Source: UBA2882 sp051877575 (lineage in GTDB: Bacteria > Bacillota > Clostridia > Lachnospirales > Lachnospiraceae). Taken from it: a stretch of 64,000 nt of DNA. The notes beneath the pieces were generated by a model. The model worked only from the letters and a program-made list of their open reading frames with translations, made no database searches and was not told where the DNA came from. Shown here in pieces: positions 9,043 to 18,013 of this stretch; positions within the stretch are counted from its first letter, which is position 1, and each line of letters starts with the position of its first letter. The DNA lies in the NCBI GenBank assembly GCA_051877575.1, contig JBJEJA010000034.1, forward strand, positions 183,919-247,918, written 5' to 3'. The position numbers and the translations under genes were made by a program.

Positions 9043-10170
9043 ATGTATTATGCTAATGAAATTGTAAAACAATTGGAAGATGCAGATCAGATTGTAATAT
9101 ATGGGGCAAGAACGGTGGCTAAGGAAGTGGCGAATTGTTTGCTGGGAGAACCATACAATTTTAAGATATCATCTTTTATCGTTACAAATGTAGAAGGGAA
9201 TCCAAAGAGCATGTTAGGGATTCCGGTAATTGAACTTCAAGAAGCAAAAAATAAATATTTAAATGCAGTTGTTTTGGTTGCTGTTATGGAAAAATATCTG
9301 GATGAAATTTTGAAATCACTAAATGAAAATGGATTCAAAAAAATTATACCACTTACCTTTGAATGTGACTTGTGGAGTGAGGTGAGGGGAAATTATTATC
9401 GAGAGGTTGTAATGAAATCGGGGAAAAAATATGTGACTTTGGAAGAGGAACTTGCCAAAATAGATGATAATATTCAAAATAAAACTTGTGATGTAAGTAT
9501 TTATATGGCGAAGTGTCATGCTGATAGAAAATTGGAAACTGACTTTTCAGAATATGAATGGGAAATTCCTATACAAGTCGGTGCGGCGTTAACGGATCAA
9601 GTTATTTCTAGTGTACGTGATGATAAAGGAGAAAATATTTCGAAGAAAAATAAGGAATATTGTGAGTTAACTGCACTATATTGGATATGGAAGAATGATA
9701 AGTCTCAATATGTAGGGTTATGTCATTATAGGAGACATTTTAATCTTAGTAGAGAAATGATTGAGAAACTTGCGGTATCGAATATTGATGTAGTTTTAAC
9801 AATCCCTATTTTGAATTTCCCTAATGTAAGGACAACTTATGCGAATGATCACATTGAAGAGGATTGGGAAATAATGTTAAAAGCGATTTGGACATTATGT
9901 CCAGAATATAGTAAGACAGCTGATAAATTGCAAAGAGGTGTATTTTATTATGGATATAATATGCTTATTGCAAGGAAAAACATATTGGACGATTATTGTA
10001 CTTGGTTATTTCCCATTTTAGAATATTGTGAGGAACATTGTAAAAAAAAGGATGATAAGTATCAAAATAGATATATAGGCTTTTTAGCAGAAAGGTTATT
10101 ATCAATATATTTTTTGCATCATCAGGAAGATTATAATATTGTGCATGCAACAAAGCATTTTATAAACTAG
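9043..10170 (+). CDS. Rossmann-like domain fused to a DUF4422 (putative glycosyltransferase) domain
   Basis: 375 residues. Residues about 1-115 repeat the small Rossmann-like module (QIVIYGARTVAKEVANCLL, AVVLVAVMEKYLDEIL). Residues about 130-375 are DUF4422, found in capsule and exopolysaccharide clusters and predicted to be a glycosyltransferase: IPIQVGAALTDQVISSV, GENISKKNKEYCELTALYWI, then GLCHYRRHF. GGAGG precedes ATG 9043. A full-length paralogue of normal GC lies at 18014-19147, so one copy probably arose by duplication or separate acquisition. The sugar is unknown. Confidence 0.78.
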   Translation: MYYANEIVKQLEDADQIVIYGARTVAKEVANCLLGEPYNFKISSFIVTNVEGNPKSMLGIPVIELQEAKNKYLNAVVLVAVMEKYLDEILKSLNENGFKKIIPLTFECDLWSEVRGNYYREVVMKSGKKYVTLEEELAKIDDNIQNKTCDVSIYMAKCHADRKLETDFSEYEWEIPIQVGAALTDQVISSVRDDKGENISKKNKEYCELTALYWIWKNDKSQYVGLCHYRRHFNLSREMIEKLAVSNIDVVLTIPILNFPNVRTTYANDHIEEDWEIMLKAIWTLCPEYSKTADKLQRGVFYYGYNMLIARKNILDDYCTWLFPILEYCEEHCKKKDDKYQNRYIGFLAERLLSIYFLHHQEDYNIVHATKHFIN

Positions 10171-10401
10171 TAATTGTAAAACTTTTAACCATATTTTCGA
10201 TTACCAAAGTACAAAGTAAAATTCTGAAAGGATTATAACTGTTTTTGTGCTTTGCAAATCAATATTGATGATTTTGTTTTACAGCAGTTAATATTCTATT
10301 AGAAAAAGCCGAAACAATAAGTAAATGGTTATATTTGTCAGATGAAATATAGAATTCGCATAGTAGGGGTAAAGAAATTTGCAAGTAAGTAATAAGTAAA
10401 A

Positions 10402-10436
10402 GGATGCCCGGGAAACGAGTACAGGGCATTTCTTTT
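10402..10436 (+). terminator. Terminator within the 10171-10484 intergenic stretch
   Basis: ATGCCC (10404-10409) pairs with GGGCAT (10424-10429) and is followed by TTCTTTT. The remaining 314-base gap is AT-rich and shows no gene. The hairpin also argues against a gene start at ATG 10404, which lies in its stem. Confidence 0.55.
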
Positions 10437-10484
10437 GCTTTAATAAGTAATTTTAATAATATATATGGAGGAATAGATATAGTA

Positions 10485-11513
10485 ATGGATAAAGTAGAAT
10501 TTATATGTGAGTTATATATGTACAAAAATATTTATATATACGGGGCTGGAGAATATGCAAAAACCTTAGCTTATTATTTATTAAATAATACAAATGTAGA
10601 TGGTCGAGTGAAGGGATTTGTTGTAACAACTAAAACAAATAAGAGTGCTATTTTAGGAAAGCCTATAGTAGAATTGACGGATATAGATTTAATAAAAGTG
10701 GATTTAATTATTGTTGCAGTTTCGGAAGACAAGCAGAGTGAGATACTTAATAGCTTAAATAATGTATATGATGGTAATGTTTTAAGTATATCGGACGATG
10801 ATTATTCATATATGAAGAAGCTTGAGAGGAGTGAGCAGTATAATGTTTATTTGGGAGAAGAAATATTAAATCGAACTACTTTAGATATTGTGTTGAGGGA
10901 ATGCGAGTGGGTAAAGAACTGTGGTTTTGTTCCTGGCGGAATGGCAGTTAATAGTAAATATTTGTATATCCTCTTTAAAATATTGGAATCAAGAAAGTTT
11001 AAAAGTATTTTGGATATAGGAATGGGACAAACCTCCAAACTAATTGGAGAATACGCATGTGCATTTAGTGATGTAGAACATATTATTGTGGAGGCAGATG
11101 AGGAATGGAAAGAGTTTTTTGTTGCTTCTAATGATGTAGAAAAATCGCAGATTATTATGTGCGATTATGAGATTGAAAAGATAAATGATATATCAGTTAG
11201 GAGGTATAAAGACTTCAGAGAAAAATTGCTCGGAAAGAAGTTTGATGTTATTTCGATAGATGCACCACTGGGTGCAGATATGACATTATATTCAAGAATA
11301 GATATTTTAGAATTGCTGCCGGAATGTTTAAAGGAGTCATGGATTATAATGATGGATGATACCGGAAGAAGCGGTGAGCGTAATACAATTGAAAAAGTTA
11401 AAAAAATACTAACTAAAACTGGGAAGGGATATGTTGAAAAAAAATTTATGGGATTTGAAAAAGATTTTACATTACTAGCATCTGTTGATAATCGTTTTTT
11501 TACTAGTATTTAG
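10485..11513 (+). CDS. Rossmann-like domain fused to a class I methyltransferase-like domain
   Basis: 342 residues from ATG 10485; GGAGG lies 13 bases upstream. The first about 115 residues are the recurrent module (NIYIYGAGEYAKTLAYYLL, then VDLIIVAVSEDKQSEIL). The rest looks like a SAM-dependent methyltransferase: SILDIGMGQTSKLIGEYA as glycine motif, HIIVEADEEWKEFF as the acidic strand-2 position, and FDVISIDAPLGAD as motif IV. It may methylate a sugar of the glycan. It contains no zinc cluster, unlike the second methyltransferase at 12688. Confidence 0.65.
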   Translation: MDKVEFICELYMYKNIYIYGAGEYAKTLAYYLLNNTNVDGRVKGFVVTTKTNKSAILGKPIVELTDIDLIKVDLIIVAVSEDKQSEILNSLNNVYDGNVLSISDDDYSYMKKLERSEQYNVYLGEEILNRTTLDIVLRECEWVKNCGFVPGGMAVNSKYLYILFKILESRKFKSILDIGMGQTSKLIGEYACAFSDVEHIIVEADEEWKEFFVASNDVEKSQIIMCDYEIEKINDISVRRYKDFREKLLGKKFDVISIDAPLGADMTLYSRIDILELLPECLKESWIIMMDDTGRSGERNTIEKVKKILTKTGKGYVEKKFMGFEKDFTLLASVDNRFFTSI

Positions 11514-11527
11514 AAAGGGAAAATAAA

Positions 11528-12691
11528 ATGAAGAAACATATTTCTGGTTTGGGACTGACAACTGAAAACATGTTATTTAATGACGATAAAATATGGTTTA
11601 CTGAAATAGATAATAATGAACTGTATTATTATGATGTAAAGACCCAAAAGATAACACAATATTATCGATTCGAGATGGAGAATGAAAGCAGATTGTTTGG
11701 TGCTTTGGTTTACAATGAACCTTGGATCTGCTGTGTGCCTTTTGGGGCAGAGGCAGTGTATGCTTTAAATACTGATACGGGTGAAGTAAGAAGAAAGGAA
11801 ATTATAAAGCCATTAGAAGGAATGTATGATGGTTATACACATATTGCAAAATTTATGTTTGCCGGCTGTCATCATGGACATATTTTTATGGTGGGGGCCA
11901 GTTATCCGGCGATTGCTGAATATGATATCGAAAAAAATGATATAGTATATCATTCTGAGTGGTTTTCAAGTTTGAGCCGGTATTTCAAAACAAAAGATAA
12001 TGCTATTTTTAGAAAATGTACCATTTTAAATGGACAGATTTATGCACCTTCATGTAAAGGTAATGCAGTTTTAAAGTTTAATATGGATACATATGAATAT
12101 CAAATATATCAAGTCGGGGATGAAAAGTGTAATTATTCATCTATATGTTATGACGGAGAGGATTTTTGGCTTTCGCCTAGAAATACTGGTGGAATTGTAG
12201 AGTGGAATGAAGAAAATGAGGATTTTGAAGTTTATAGAAAATATCCAGATAGATTAGTTATGAATCAAAATAGTTTTAATGATATTATTATTACATCAAG
12301 AGGGCAAATTATCTTATTGCCGGGTAATGCAAATATGTTTTTATACATTGATAAGAAGAATAAAAACATATGTGAGTATGATAAAACATTACGTAATTGC
12401 AAGGGAGTGAGCTTTTGTGAAGACACAAAAGGAAATTCTCAATATTTGTTTTCAACTGAAGAAAATTTATTAATGCAAATAAAAAATGGAGTCTTGCAGT
12501 TAGATATAATTAGGTTTGAAACAGAAAATAAGACGGAAAACTTAGAGCCTAATATCTTTGCAGAAAACAAACTTGATAATTTGGCGAGATATGTTGATTT
12601 TATTGAGTTAGATGATAAAGATAATGGAATAAGAGCCGCGGGAAAAGTGGAAATAGGAAAAAAAGCGTGGAATATAGTGAGGGCAACATGA
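11528..12691 (+). CDS. Beta-propeller-like protein of unknown function
   Basis: 387 residues with repeating blade-like segments of about 45-50 residues ending in short polar turns: KIWFTEIDNNELYYYDVKT, EAVYALNTDTGEVRR, PAIAEYDIEKNDIVYHSEW, NAVLKFNMDTYEYQIYQV, GGIVEWNEENEDFEVYRKYP, and MFLYIDKKNKNICEYDKT. This pattern fits a six- or seven-bladed propeller of the streptogramin-lyase/SMP-30-like type. There is no signal peptide, so it is cytoplasmic. A propeller in a glycan island may be a scaffold or a sugar-binding or lyase-like enzyme; I cannot choose. The stop overlaps the next start (ATGA). It lacks the recurrent Rossmann module that its neighbours carry. Confidence 0.5.
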   Translation: MKKHISGLGLTTENMLFNDDKIWFTEIDNNELYYYDVKTQKITQYYRFEMENESRLFGALVYNEPWICCVPFGAEAVYALNTDTGEVRRKEIIKPLEGMYDGYTHIAKFMFAGCHHGHIFMVGASYPAIAEYDIEKNDIVYHSEWFSSLSRYFKTKDNAIFRKCTILNGQIYAPSCKGNAVLKFNMDTYEYQIYQVGDEKCNYSSICYDGEDFWLSPRNTGGIVEWNEENEDFEVYRKYPDRLVMNQNSFNDIIITSRGQIILLPGNANMFLYIDKKNKNICEYDKTLRNCKGVSFCEDTKGNSQYLFSTEENLLMQIKNGVLQLDIIRFETENKTENLEPNIFAENKLDNLARYVDFIELDDKDNGIRAAGKVEIGKKAWNIVRAT

Positions 12692-13695
12692 TGAAAAGTG
12701 CAATTTACGGAGCGGGCGATTTTGGGAAGAGACTTTTAGAAATTTTTGGAGAAATAGAATTTAAAATTAATGCATTTGTGCAGTCTGAAAAAAGTGATAT
12801 GATAGAGTTAAAAAATATTCCCGTTATTTCTTATGATGAACTGTTAAACGAAAAAGAACCATGGTTAGTTTTTATTGCAATAAATAATGAAGATATTGTA
12901 AATAGTATAATGAATAAATTTGAAGATGATGGATATACCTTATCCAGAGTTTTTGATATGAGAAATTTTATTATTGATAATTATAAAATTTCATCTGAAG
13001 GAGAAAGCAAATGCATTATGTGCAACGGCTCTTTCCATGACTTTGGTGCATGGGGAGAAAAAAACAAATTGTTTTTAGAGAGGGAAGTTATTGGTGGAGG
13101 ATACAGAGCAAATGCTGTTTGCCCGTTGTGCGGGAGCTTGGATAGAACAAGGTGGGTATATTGGTTATTAAAAAATCAGACAGATATTTTTGAAAGAAAT
13201 TGCACGGTTATTCATTTTGCACCGGAAAAACAACTTAGGGAGGTTTTGGAACAGAGCAAAAATTGTGACTATTATGCAGGCGATATTTGTAAAAGTAAAG
13301 GCGTGCATAGGCTCGATGTTACTCAAATTCCATATATAGATGAATTTGCGGATTTTGTGATAATTAATCATGTTATGGAACATGTAGAAAATGAGGGTAA
13401 GGCGATTGCTGAGTTAAAAAGGGTGCTAAAGAGTGATGGGAAAATAATCATGTCTTTTCCTATATCGCAAAATTCAAAAACTTACGAGAATAAACATATT
13501 GTGACAGAGGAGGATCGGGAAAAATATTTTGGACAAAAAGATCATGTCAGACTTTATGGAATAGATTTTAAAGACAGATTTGAAAACTATGGCTTGCGTG
13601 TTACTGTATTTTCGCCGAAAGATTATTTTGGAGCAGGAGATATGAAAAAATATGGCTTCATGCAAAATGATATAGTATTGATTTGCTCAAAATAA
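12688..13695 (+). CDS. Rossmann-like domain, Cys cluster and class I methyltransferase
   Basis: 335 residues from ATG 12688, overlapping the previous stop by 4 bases with GAGGG upstream. Residues about 1-100 are the recurrent module (AIYGAGDFGKRLLEIFG). A CIMC...CPLC pair (about residues 110 and 150) looks like a zinc ribbon. The remainder is a SAM methyltransferase: DYYAGDICKSKGVHRLDVTQ, FADFVIINHVMEHVEN, and LKRVLKSDGKIIMSFP. The EH in HVMEHV is typical of methyltransferases acting on small molecules or sugars. It probably modifies a glycan residue. AT-rich like its neighbours. Confidence 0.68.
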   Translation: MMKSAIYGAGDFGKRLLEIFGEIEFKINAFVQSEKSDMIELKNIPVISYDELLNEKEPWLVFIAINNEDIVNSIMNKFEDDGYTLSRVFDMRNFIIDNYKISSEGESKCIMCNGSFHDFGAWGEKNKLFLEREVIGGGYRANAVCPLCGSLDRTRWVYWLLKNQTDIFERNCTVIHFAPEKQLREVLEQSKNCDYYAGDICKSKGVHRLDVTQIPYIDEFADFVIINHVMEHVENEGKAIAELKRVLKSDGKIIMSFPISQNSKTYENKHIVTEEDREKYFGQKDHVRLYGIDFKDRFENYGLRVTVFSPKDYFGAGDMKKYGFMQNDIVLICSK

Positions 13696-13705
13696 GGGGG
13701 ATTAA

Positions 13706-14929
13706 ATGAACGAGAGTTTGATTTCAATAATATTGCCAACATATAATAGAGCAAATATTATCATGAAAGCTATTAATAGCGTATTGGCTCAGACATATAC
13801 GAATTGGGAATTGATTGTTATTGATGATGGTTCAACTGATAATACACAGGAAAAAGTAAATACAATAAATGACCCGAGAATTATTTATATTAAACTCGAA
13901 GCAAATAAAGGGGCTAATTATGCGAGAAATTATGGCTGCAAAATGGCGAAAGGGAAATATTTAGCTTTTATTGACAGTGACAATTATTGGATGGAAAAAA
14001 AATTAGAAAAGCAACTGAATTTTTTGGAAAATACAGCCGATGATGTCGCATTTGTTTTTTGCCAAATAAAACAGATTGATGGTGATTCGATAGCAATAAT
14101 CCCTAATGGTAGCTTCGATATAGATAATTTAGAAGCTACTATGAGAAAATATAATGTTATTGATACGAATGCAGTATTAATAAAAAAAGAAGTCTTTGAA
14201 AAGTTGGGGGAATTTGATGAATCAATGCCGCGACTTCAGGATTATGAGCTCTTTTATAGAATCATAGTTGTACATAGATACAAAGTTAAATATATTGCTG
14301 AAATATTGGATTGTAATATATTACAGCCTAATAGTATCAGTAAAAACTCTTTAAAATTACAGAAAGCCTTAACTTTGTTTATAGAAAAACATCATAAAAA
14401 TATGAATTATGAGGAGATATTAGATCGTTTTCTTATCAGCATTAGCCAGTTTAGAAATATAAGTGAGTTAAATACATTTCTTTTGGATTTAGAGAAAAAT
14501 GACAAAATAGGTTTTTCGAATATGGATAAGGAGATAATAAAGAGATACTGGAAACAAACACGGTATTATGAGACTCTATATCAATGGAAAGAACGGCAGG
14601 AAAAAGATAAGAATAGGACTGCTTTTTCGGGGGCCGCTTTTAGAGAAGAGAGAGTTATTGCATTGTATGGACTAGGCAAATGGGGAGAGGTTATTTATGA
14701 GGAAATGTCCAATGTCGGAATAAAAATTACATACGGAATTGATAAAGAAGTTGAACAATTTCATGATATAGAAGTAGTTAGTCCTCATCGGATTCCTTCA
14801 AGTATAGATATTATTATTGTTTCGCTGTTTCAGCAGTTTGATGAAATATGCAATGAATTAGAGGAGTATTATAATGGGGAAATTATATCGATTGAGGACA
14901 TAATTGACGGAAAATATGATAAGGAATAA
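13706..14929 (+). CDS. GT2 glycosyltransferase with a C-terminal Rossmann-like domain
   Basis: 407 residues. The N-terminal about 230 residues are a GT-A fold family 2 enzyme: SIILPTYNRANIIMKAINSV, ELIVIDDGSTDNT (acidic pair at 40-41) and the metal-binding FIDSDNYW (DSD at 90-92). The last about 95 residues are the recurrent Rossmann-like module (VIALYGLGKWGEVIYEEM, IDIIIVSLFQQFDEICNEL), here at the C-terminus. AAGGGGGA precedes ATG 13706. The swap of module position between genes suggests a mobile fusion domain. Confidence 0.8.
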   Translation: MNESLISIILPTYNRANIIMKAINSVLAQTYTNWELIVIDDGSTDNTQEKVNTINDPRIIYIKLEANKGANYARNYGCKMAKGKYLAFIDSDNYWMEKKLEKQLNFLENTADDVAFVFCQIKQIDGDSIAIIPNGSFDIDNLEATMRKYNVIDTNAVLIKKEVFEKLGEFDESMPRLQDYELFYRIIVVHRYKVKYIAEILDCNILQPNSISKNSLKLQKALTLFIEKHHKNMNYEEILDRFLISISQFRNISELNTFLLDLEKNDKIGFSNMDKEIIKRYWKQTRYYETLYQWKERQEKDKNRTAFSGAAFREERVIALYGLGKWGEVIYEEMSNVGIKITYGIDKEVEQFHDIEVVSPHRIPSSIDIIIVSLFQQFDEICNELEEYYNGEIISIEDIIDGKYDKE

Positions 14930-14980
14930 AATTTGAAAATTTAGTTATCTGAAAATGAGGAGTTGGAAATGGAGGATTTA

Positions 14981-16498
14981 ATGAAGGTATTGGCCATGTA
15001 TCTTCCTCAGTACCATAGAGTTGAGGAAAATGATGTATGGTGGGGAGAAGGGTTTACAGATTGGGTCGCAACAAAAAATGCAAGCCCTTTATTTGAAGGT
15101 CATTATCAACCACATGTTCCGTTGAATAATAATTATTATGATTTAATGGAAAAGGGCACGATGCAATGGCAGGCAGAATTGTTGAAGAAATATAGTGTAG
15201 ATGGAATATGCATTTATCACTATTGGTTTAAGGATGGTAGAAAGATATTGCAGAAACCTGCAGAAAATTTGTTAAGCTGGAAAGACATAGATTTACCATT
15301 TTGTTTCTGCTGGGCTAATGAAACATGGGCTAGATCCTGGAGTCGCGTTTTAAATAAAAATGTGTGGGCAAATACATATGAGGAAGAAGCTGATTTCTCC
15401 GATAATGGAATTTTATTGGAACAGAATTATGGAGATGAGGAAAGCTGGAAAGATCATTTTGCATATCTTTTGCCATTTTTTAAAGATGAAAGATATATAA
15501 AAATTAGTGGTCATCCTGTATTTATGATTTATAAAATTAAGGATGTTCATTGTCTATCGGAAATGATATATTTATGGAACGAATTATCTCAACAGGCGGG
15601 CATAAAGGAACCTTATATTATTGGTAGTGGTTTGGGGAATGAAACAAAACATCTGAATATAGATGCAAAAATGACACGTCAGCCAGCAGATGGATTAAGT
15701 ATGTTATATACAAATGATATGCGTTTACAAAATGGTGTTATGGTAAGGCAATATGATGAAGTTTGGGAAAAAATACTTGAGGAGATACCAAAGGAAAAGA
15801 CTTTTTTTGAGGGATTTATTGGTTATGATGATACACCAAGACGGGGATTCGAGGGAACTGTGATTGCGGGTGGAACACCACAAAAGTTCGAATACTATTT
15901 TACACAATTAATAGCGAAAAGTATCGCATATGGAAATGAATTAGTATTTATAAATGCATGGAATGAGTGGGGAGAGGGAATGCATCTTGAACCGGATGAA
16001 AAAGAGGGAGAAAAATATTTAGAAGCAATTATTCGTGCAAAAGAAAACTATAAGACATATCTTGAGAAATACAAAAAAGAAAAAAAAGATTCTGCCTATA
16101 ATGTCTCTTTGATTAAATTGCAACAAGCGTTAGATAAAAATGTTGAATATATTGAATTATTAGATAGATGGATGTCATTAAAAGAAGAGGGCAAGTCCAT
16201 CGCAACGTGGTTGAGCCAAAAAGGCTATAGAAGTATTGCAATTTATGGTTATGGCATTTTGGGAAAACATTTATATAGAGAATTGGAAGAAAGCGATATT
16301 TGTATAGATTATATTATTGACCAGCAACGGGATAAAATTCATGTTGCTTCCGAGATATATGCATTATCAGATGACTTTCCTCAAACGAATGCGGTTATCG
16401 TAAGTGCTACATATTATTACGATGAAATACTAATGCAACTTAAGAAGAAGGGCGTACAAAAAATTGTATCATTGGCTACTATTTTGAATGAGATGTAG
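14981..16498 (+). CDS. WbsX-like glycosyltransferase with a C-terminal Rossmann-like domain
   Basis: The start may be ATG 14981 (GGAGG 5 bases upstream, giving MKVLAMYLPQYH, the usual family start) or ATG 14969 (GAGGAG upstream). About the first 365 residues match the WbsX-type family of O-antigen and rhamnan clusters: MYLPQYHRVEENDVWWGEGF, GICIYHYWFKDGRKILQKP, CFCWANETWARSWSR and INAWNEWGEGMHLEPDE. The C-terminal about 95 residues are the recurrent module (SIAIYGYGILGKHLYREL, AVIVSATYYYDEILMQLK). The catalytic role of WbsX (transferase or GH99-like hydrolase) is unsettled. Confidence 0.75.
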   Translation: MKVLAMYLPQYHRVEENDVWWGEGFTDWVATKNASPLFEGHYQPHVPLNNNYYDLMEKGTMQWQAELLKKYSVDGICIYHYWFKDGRKILQKPAENLLSWKDIDLPFCFCWANETWARSWSRVLNKNVWANTYEEEADFSDNGILLEQNYGDEESWKDHFAYLLPFFKDERYIKISGHPVFMIYKIKDVHCLSEMIYLWNELSQQAGIKEPYIIGSGLGNETKHLNIDAKMTRQPADGLSMLYTNDMRLQNGVMVRQYDEVWEKILEEIPKEKTFFEGFIGYDDTPRRGFEGTVIAGGTPQKFEYYFTQLIAKSIAYGNELVFINAWNEWGEGMHLEPDEKEGEKYLEAIIRAKENYKTYLEKYKKEKKDSAYNVSLIKLQQALDKNVEYIELLDRWMSLKEEGKSIATWLSQKGYRSIAIYGYGILGKHLYRELEESDICIDYIIDQQRDKIHVASEIYALSDDFPQTNAVIVSATYYYDEILMQLKKKGVQKIVSLATILNEM

Positions 16499-16552
16499 TA
16501 ATAAGAAATCCGGATCCGATAAAAACTGAGCCACTATAATAAAGTAAATGAC

Positions 16553-16581
16553 TTGACACACTATCGCTCTGACGATATAAT
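16553..16581 (+). promoter_or_regulatory. Consensus sigma-A promoter of the DUF3990/XRE pair
   Basis: TTGACA (16553-16558), exactly 17 bases, then TATAAT (16576-16581): both elements are perfect consensus. Such a strong promoter usually needs a repressor, and operator-like repeats overlap it. Confidence 0.8.
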
Positions 16582-16602
16582 AAGAGTATCGCCGGAGCGA
16601 TA
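16562..16602 (+). promoter_or_regulatory. Operator-like palindromes over the promoter
   Basis: TATCGCTC (16562-16569) between -35 and -10 is the exact inverse of GAGCGATA (16595-16602) just downstream. Each arm also sits in a local palindrome: TATCG..CGATA (16562-16577) and TATCGC-CGGA-GCGATA (16587-16602). This is the expected layout for autoregulation by the XRE protein encoded second. Confidence 0.6.
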
Positions 16603-16631
16603 TTTCATTGCAAAAACATAGCGGAGGACAT

Positions 16632-17321
16632 ATGCAGGATTACAATCTATTTCATGGTTCGTCAAAAATAATACCCAAGCCCCAATTTGGATTTGGGAAA
16701 ACATATAATGATTATGGGCGGGCATTCTATTGTACGGAAGAACCGGAGATGGCTAAGGAATGGGCATGCACGGAGACGGAGGATGGATTTGTCAATCAAT
16801 ACAGGCTGCATGGTAAATGTTTGCGGGAACTGGATTTATGTGGGGGAGAATACCATATTTTGAATTGGCTGGCCATATTGCTTGAGAACAGAGTCTTCCG
16901 TATGGATTCGGATCTGCAGGAGAAAGCAAAGCAATATATATTGGAGCAGTTTTTGCCGGATTATAAAGATTATGATGTGATCAGAGGATATCGGGCGGAT
17001 GATTCCTATTTTTCTTTTGCCGGTGCTTTTTTGAATAATACATTGACGCTGGAGCAACTGAACCGGGCCATGCATTTGGGAAATTTAGGGGAACAGGTGG
17101 CAATCAGAAGCCGGCTGGCCTTTGAACAGTTGGAGTTTGCCGGGGCAGAACCGGCTGTCAGGGAGATTTATTATCCGAAAAAAGCAAATCGAGACAGGGA
17201 AGCGAGACAGCTTTATCGTCGGGAAAGGGCAAATATATATCAGGGAATATATGTGATTGATCTGATCAGGGAGCGGTGGAGGAATGATGATGAACGCTTA
17301 CAGCGAATTGTACATGAATGA
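16632..17321 (+). CDS. DUF3990 domain protein, putative toxin (ADP-ribosyltransferase-like)
   Basis: 229 residues from ATG 16632, with GCGGAGGA 3-10 bases upstream. The start YNLFHGSSKIIPKPQFGFGK followed by DYGRAFYCTEEPEMAKEWAC is the DUF3990 signature; the family is thought to have an ADP-ribosyltransferase-type fold, the HG and YCT positions matching its NAD-binding core. It overlaps the following XRE gene by 38 bases, the usual form of a toxin-antitoxin operon. Toxicity is inferred from family and operon structure, not shown. Confidence 0.65.
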   Translation: MQDYNLFHGSSKIIPKPQFGFGKTYNDYGRAFYCTEEPEMAKEWACTETEDGFVNQYRLHGKCLRELDLCGGEYHILNWLAILLENRVFRMDSDLQEKAKQYILEQFLPDYKDYDVIRGYRADDSYFSFAGAFLNNTLTLEQLNRAMHLGNLGEQVAIRSRLAFEQLEFAGAEPAVREIYYPKKANRDREARQLYRRERANIYQGIYVIDLIRERWRNDDERLQRIVHE

Positions 17322-17925
17322 CGCCAGGTGTAATCTGGGAGAGATGCTGGATTACGCGGTATGCGACTGTGGATATGCTGCGGAAGACTTTTTTTCCTGG
17401 TTCGCATGCTCATCCATAGGCAGGCAGTTTGAGGTCGGAAATCCAAAGTATGTTACGGGCATGTCCGGTGTGGAGCTTGCCAGAGAAGTGATCTATGTAG
17501 TGCTTGGCGACAGATGCCGGAAAGAACCGTCCCGCAGCATGGACAGGAGCAAAGAGTATTGGGCGGGATGGGCAATTGCCTATTATCAATGGCTGCGCGG
17601 GCTGCGTTTTACAGAATTGATACGGAATGGGCTGACTGCAGATAAAGTTTTGTCCATGTATATTTTACATGAGGCAGATGATACCAAATTGGCTGAGGCG
17701 TTTGATGCAGTCATATTTTCAGGAAGTGAAGAAAATATTTCCCGATTAAAGAGGTTTCGTGCATATGCTGGATATACGCAGAAAGAACTGAGTGAGGTGT
17801 CGGGCGTTTCTCTGCGGATGATACAGCTTTATGAGCAGGGACAAAATGATCTTGCCAAAGCACAGGCCAATGTGGTGCTGAATCTGGCCAAAGCACTACA
17901 TTGTGATGTGAGAGAGTTATTTTAA
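17284..17925 (+). CDS. XRE-type regulator, putative antitoxin partner of DUF3990
   Basis: 213 residues; ATG 17284 is preceded by GGAGG (17278-17282). The N-terminal about 140 residues are an unnamed domain with FFSWFACSSIGRQFEVGNPK and DRSKEYWAGWAIAYYQW. The C-terminal about 60 residues are a Cro/C1 helix-turn-helix (LKRFRAYAGYTQKELSEVSG, VSLRMIQLYEQG). The protein probably binds the palindromes at 16562-16602 and may neutralise the DUF3990 protein through its N-terminal part. The pair interrupts the glycan island. Confidence 0.65.
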   Translation: MMMNAYSELYMNDARCNLGEMLDYAVCDCGYAAEDFFSWFACSSIGRQFEVGNPKYVTGMSGVELAREVIYVVLGDRCRKEPSRSMDRSKEYWAGWAIAYYQWLRGLRFTELIRNGLTADKVLSMYILHEADDTKLAEAFDAVIFSGSEENISRLKRFRAYAGYTQKELSEVSGVSLRMIQLYEQGQNDLAKAQANVVLNLAKALHCDVRELF

Positions 17926-18013
17926 GCATGTTACATATTATCCTTTTGCCGATTACAAGAGATTTTAGATGAAATAAATTGTATTTCGCTAATTAAAATG
18001 GTAGCATAAGTAT

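Noticed and set aside
10404..10484. Extended N-terminus of the methyltransferase at 10485
   Set aside because: The upstream ATG is in a terminator stem and lacks a ribosome site.
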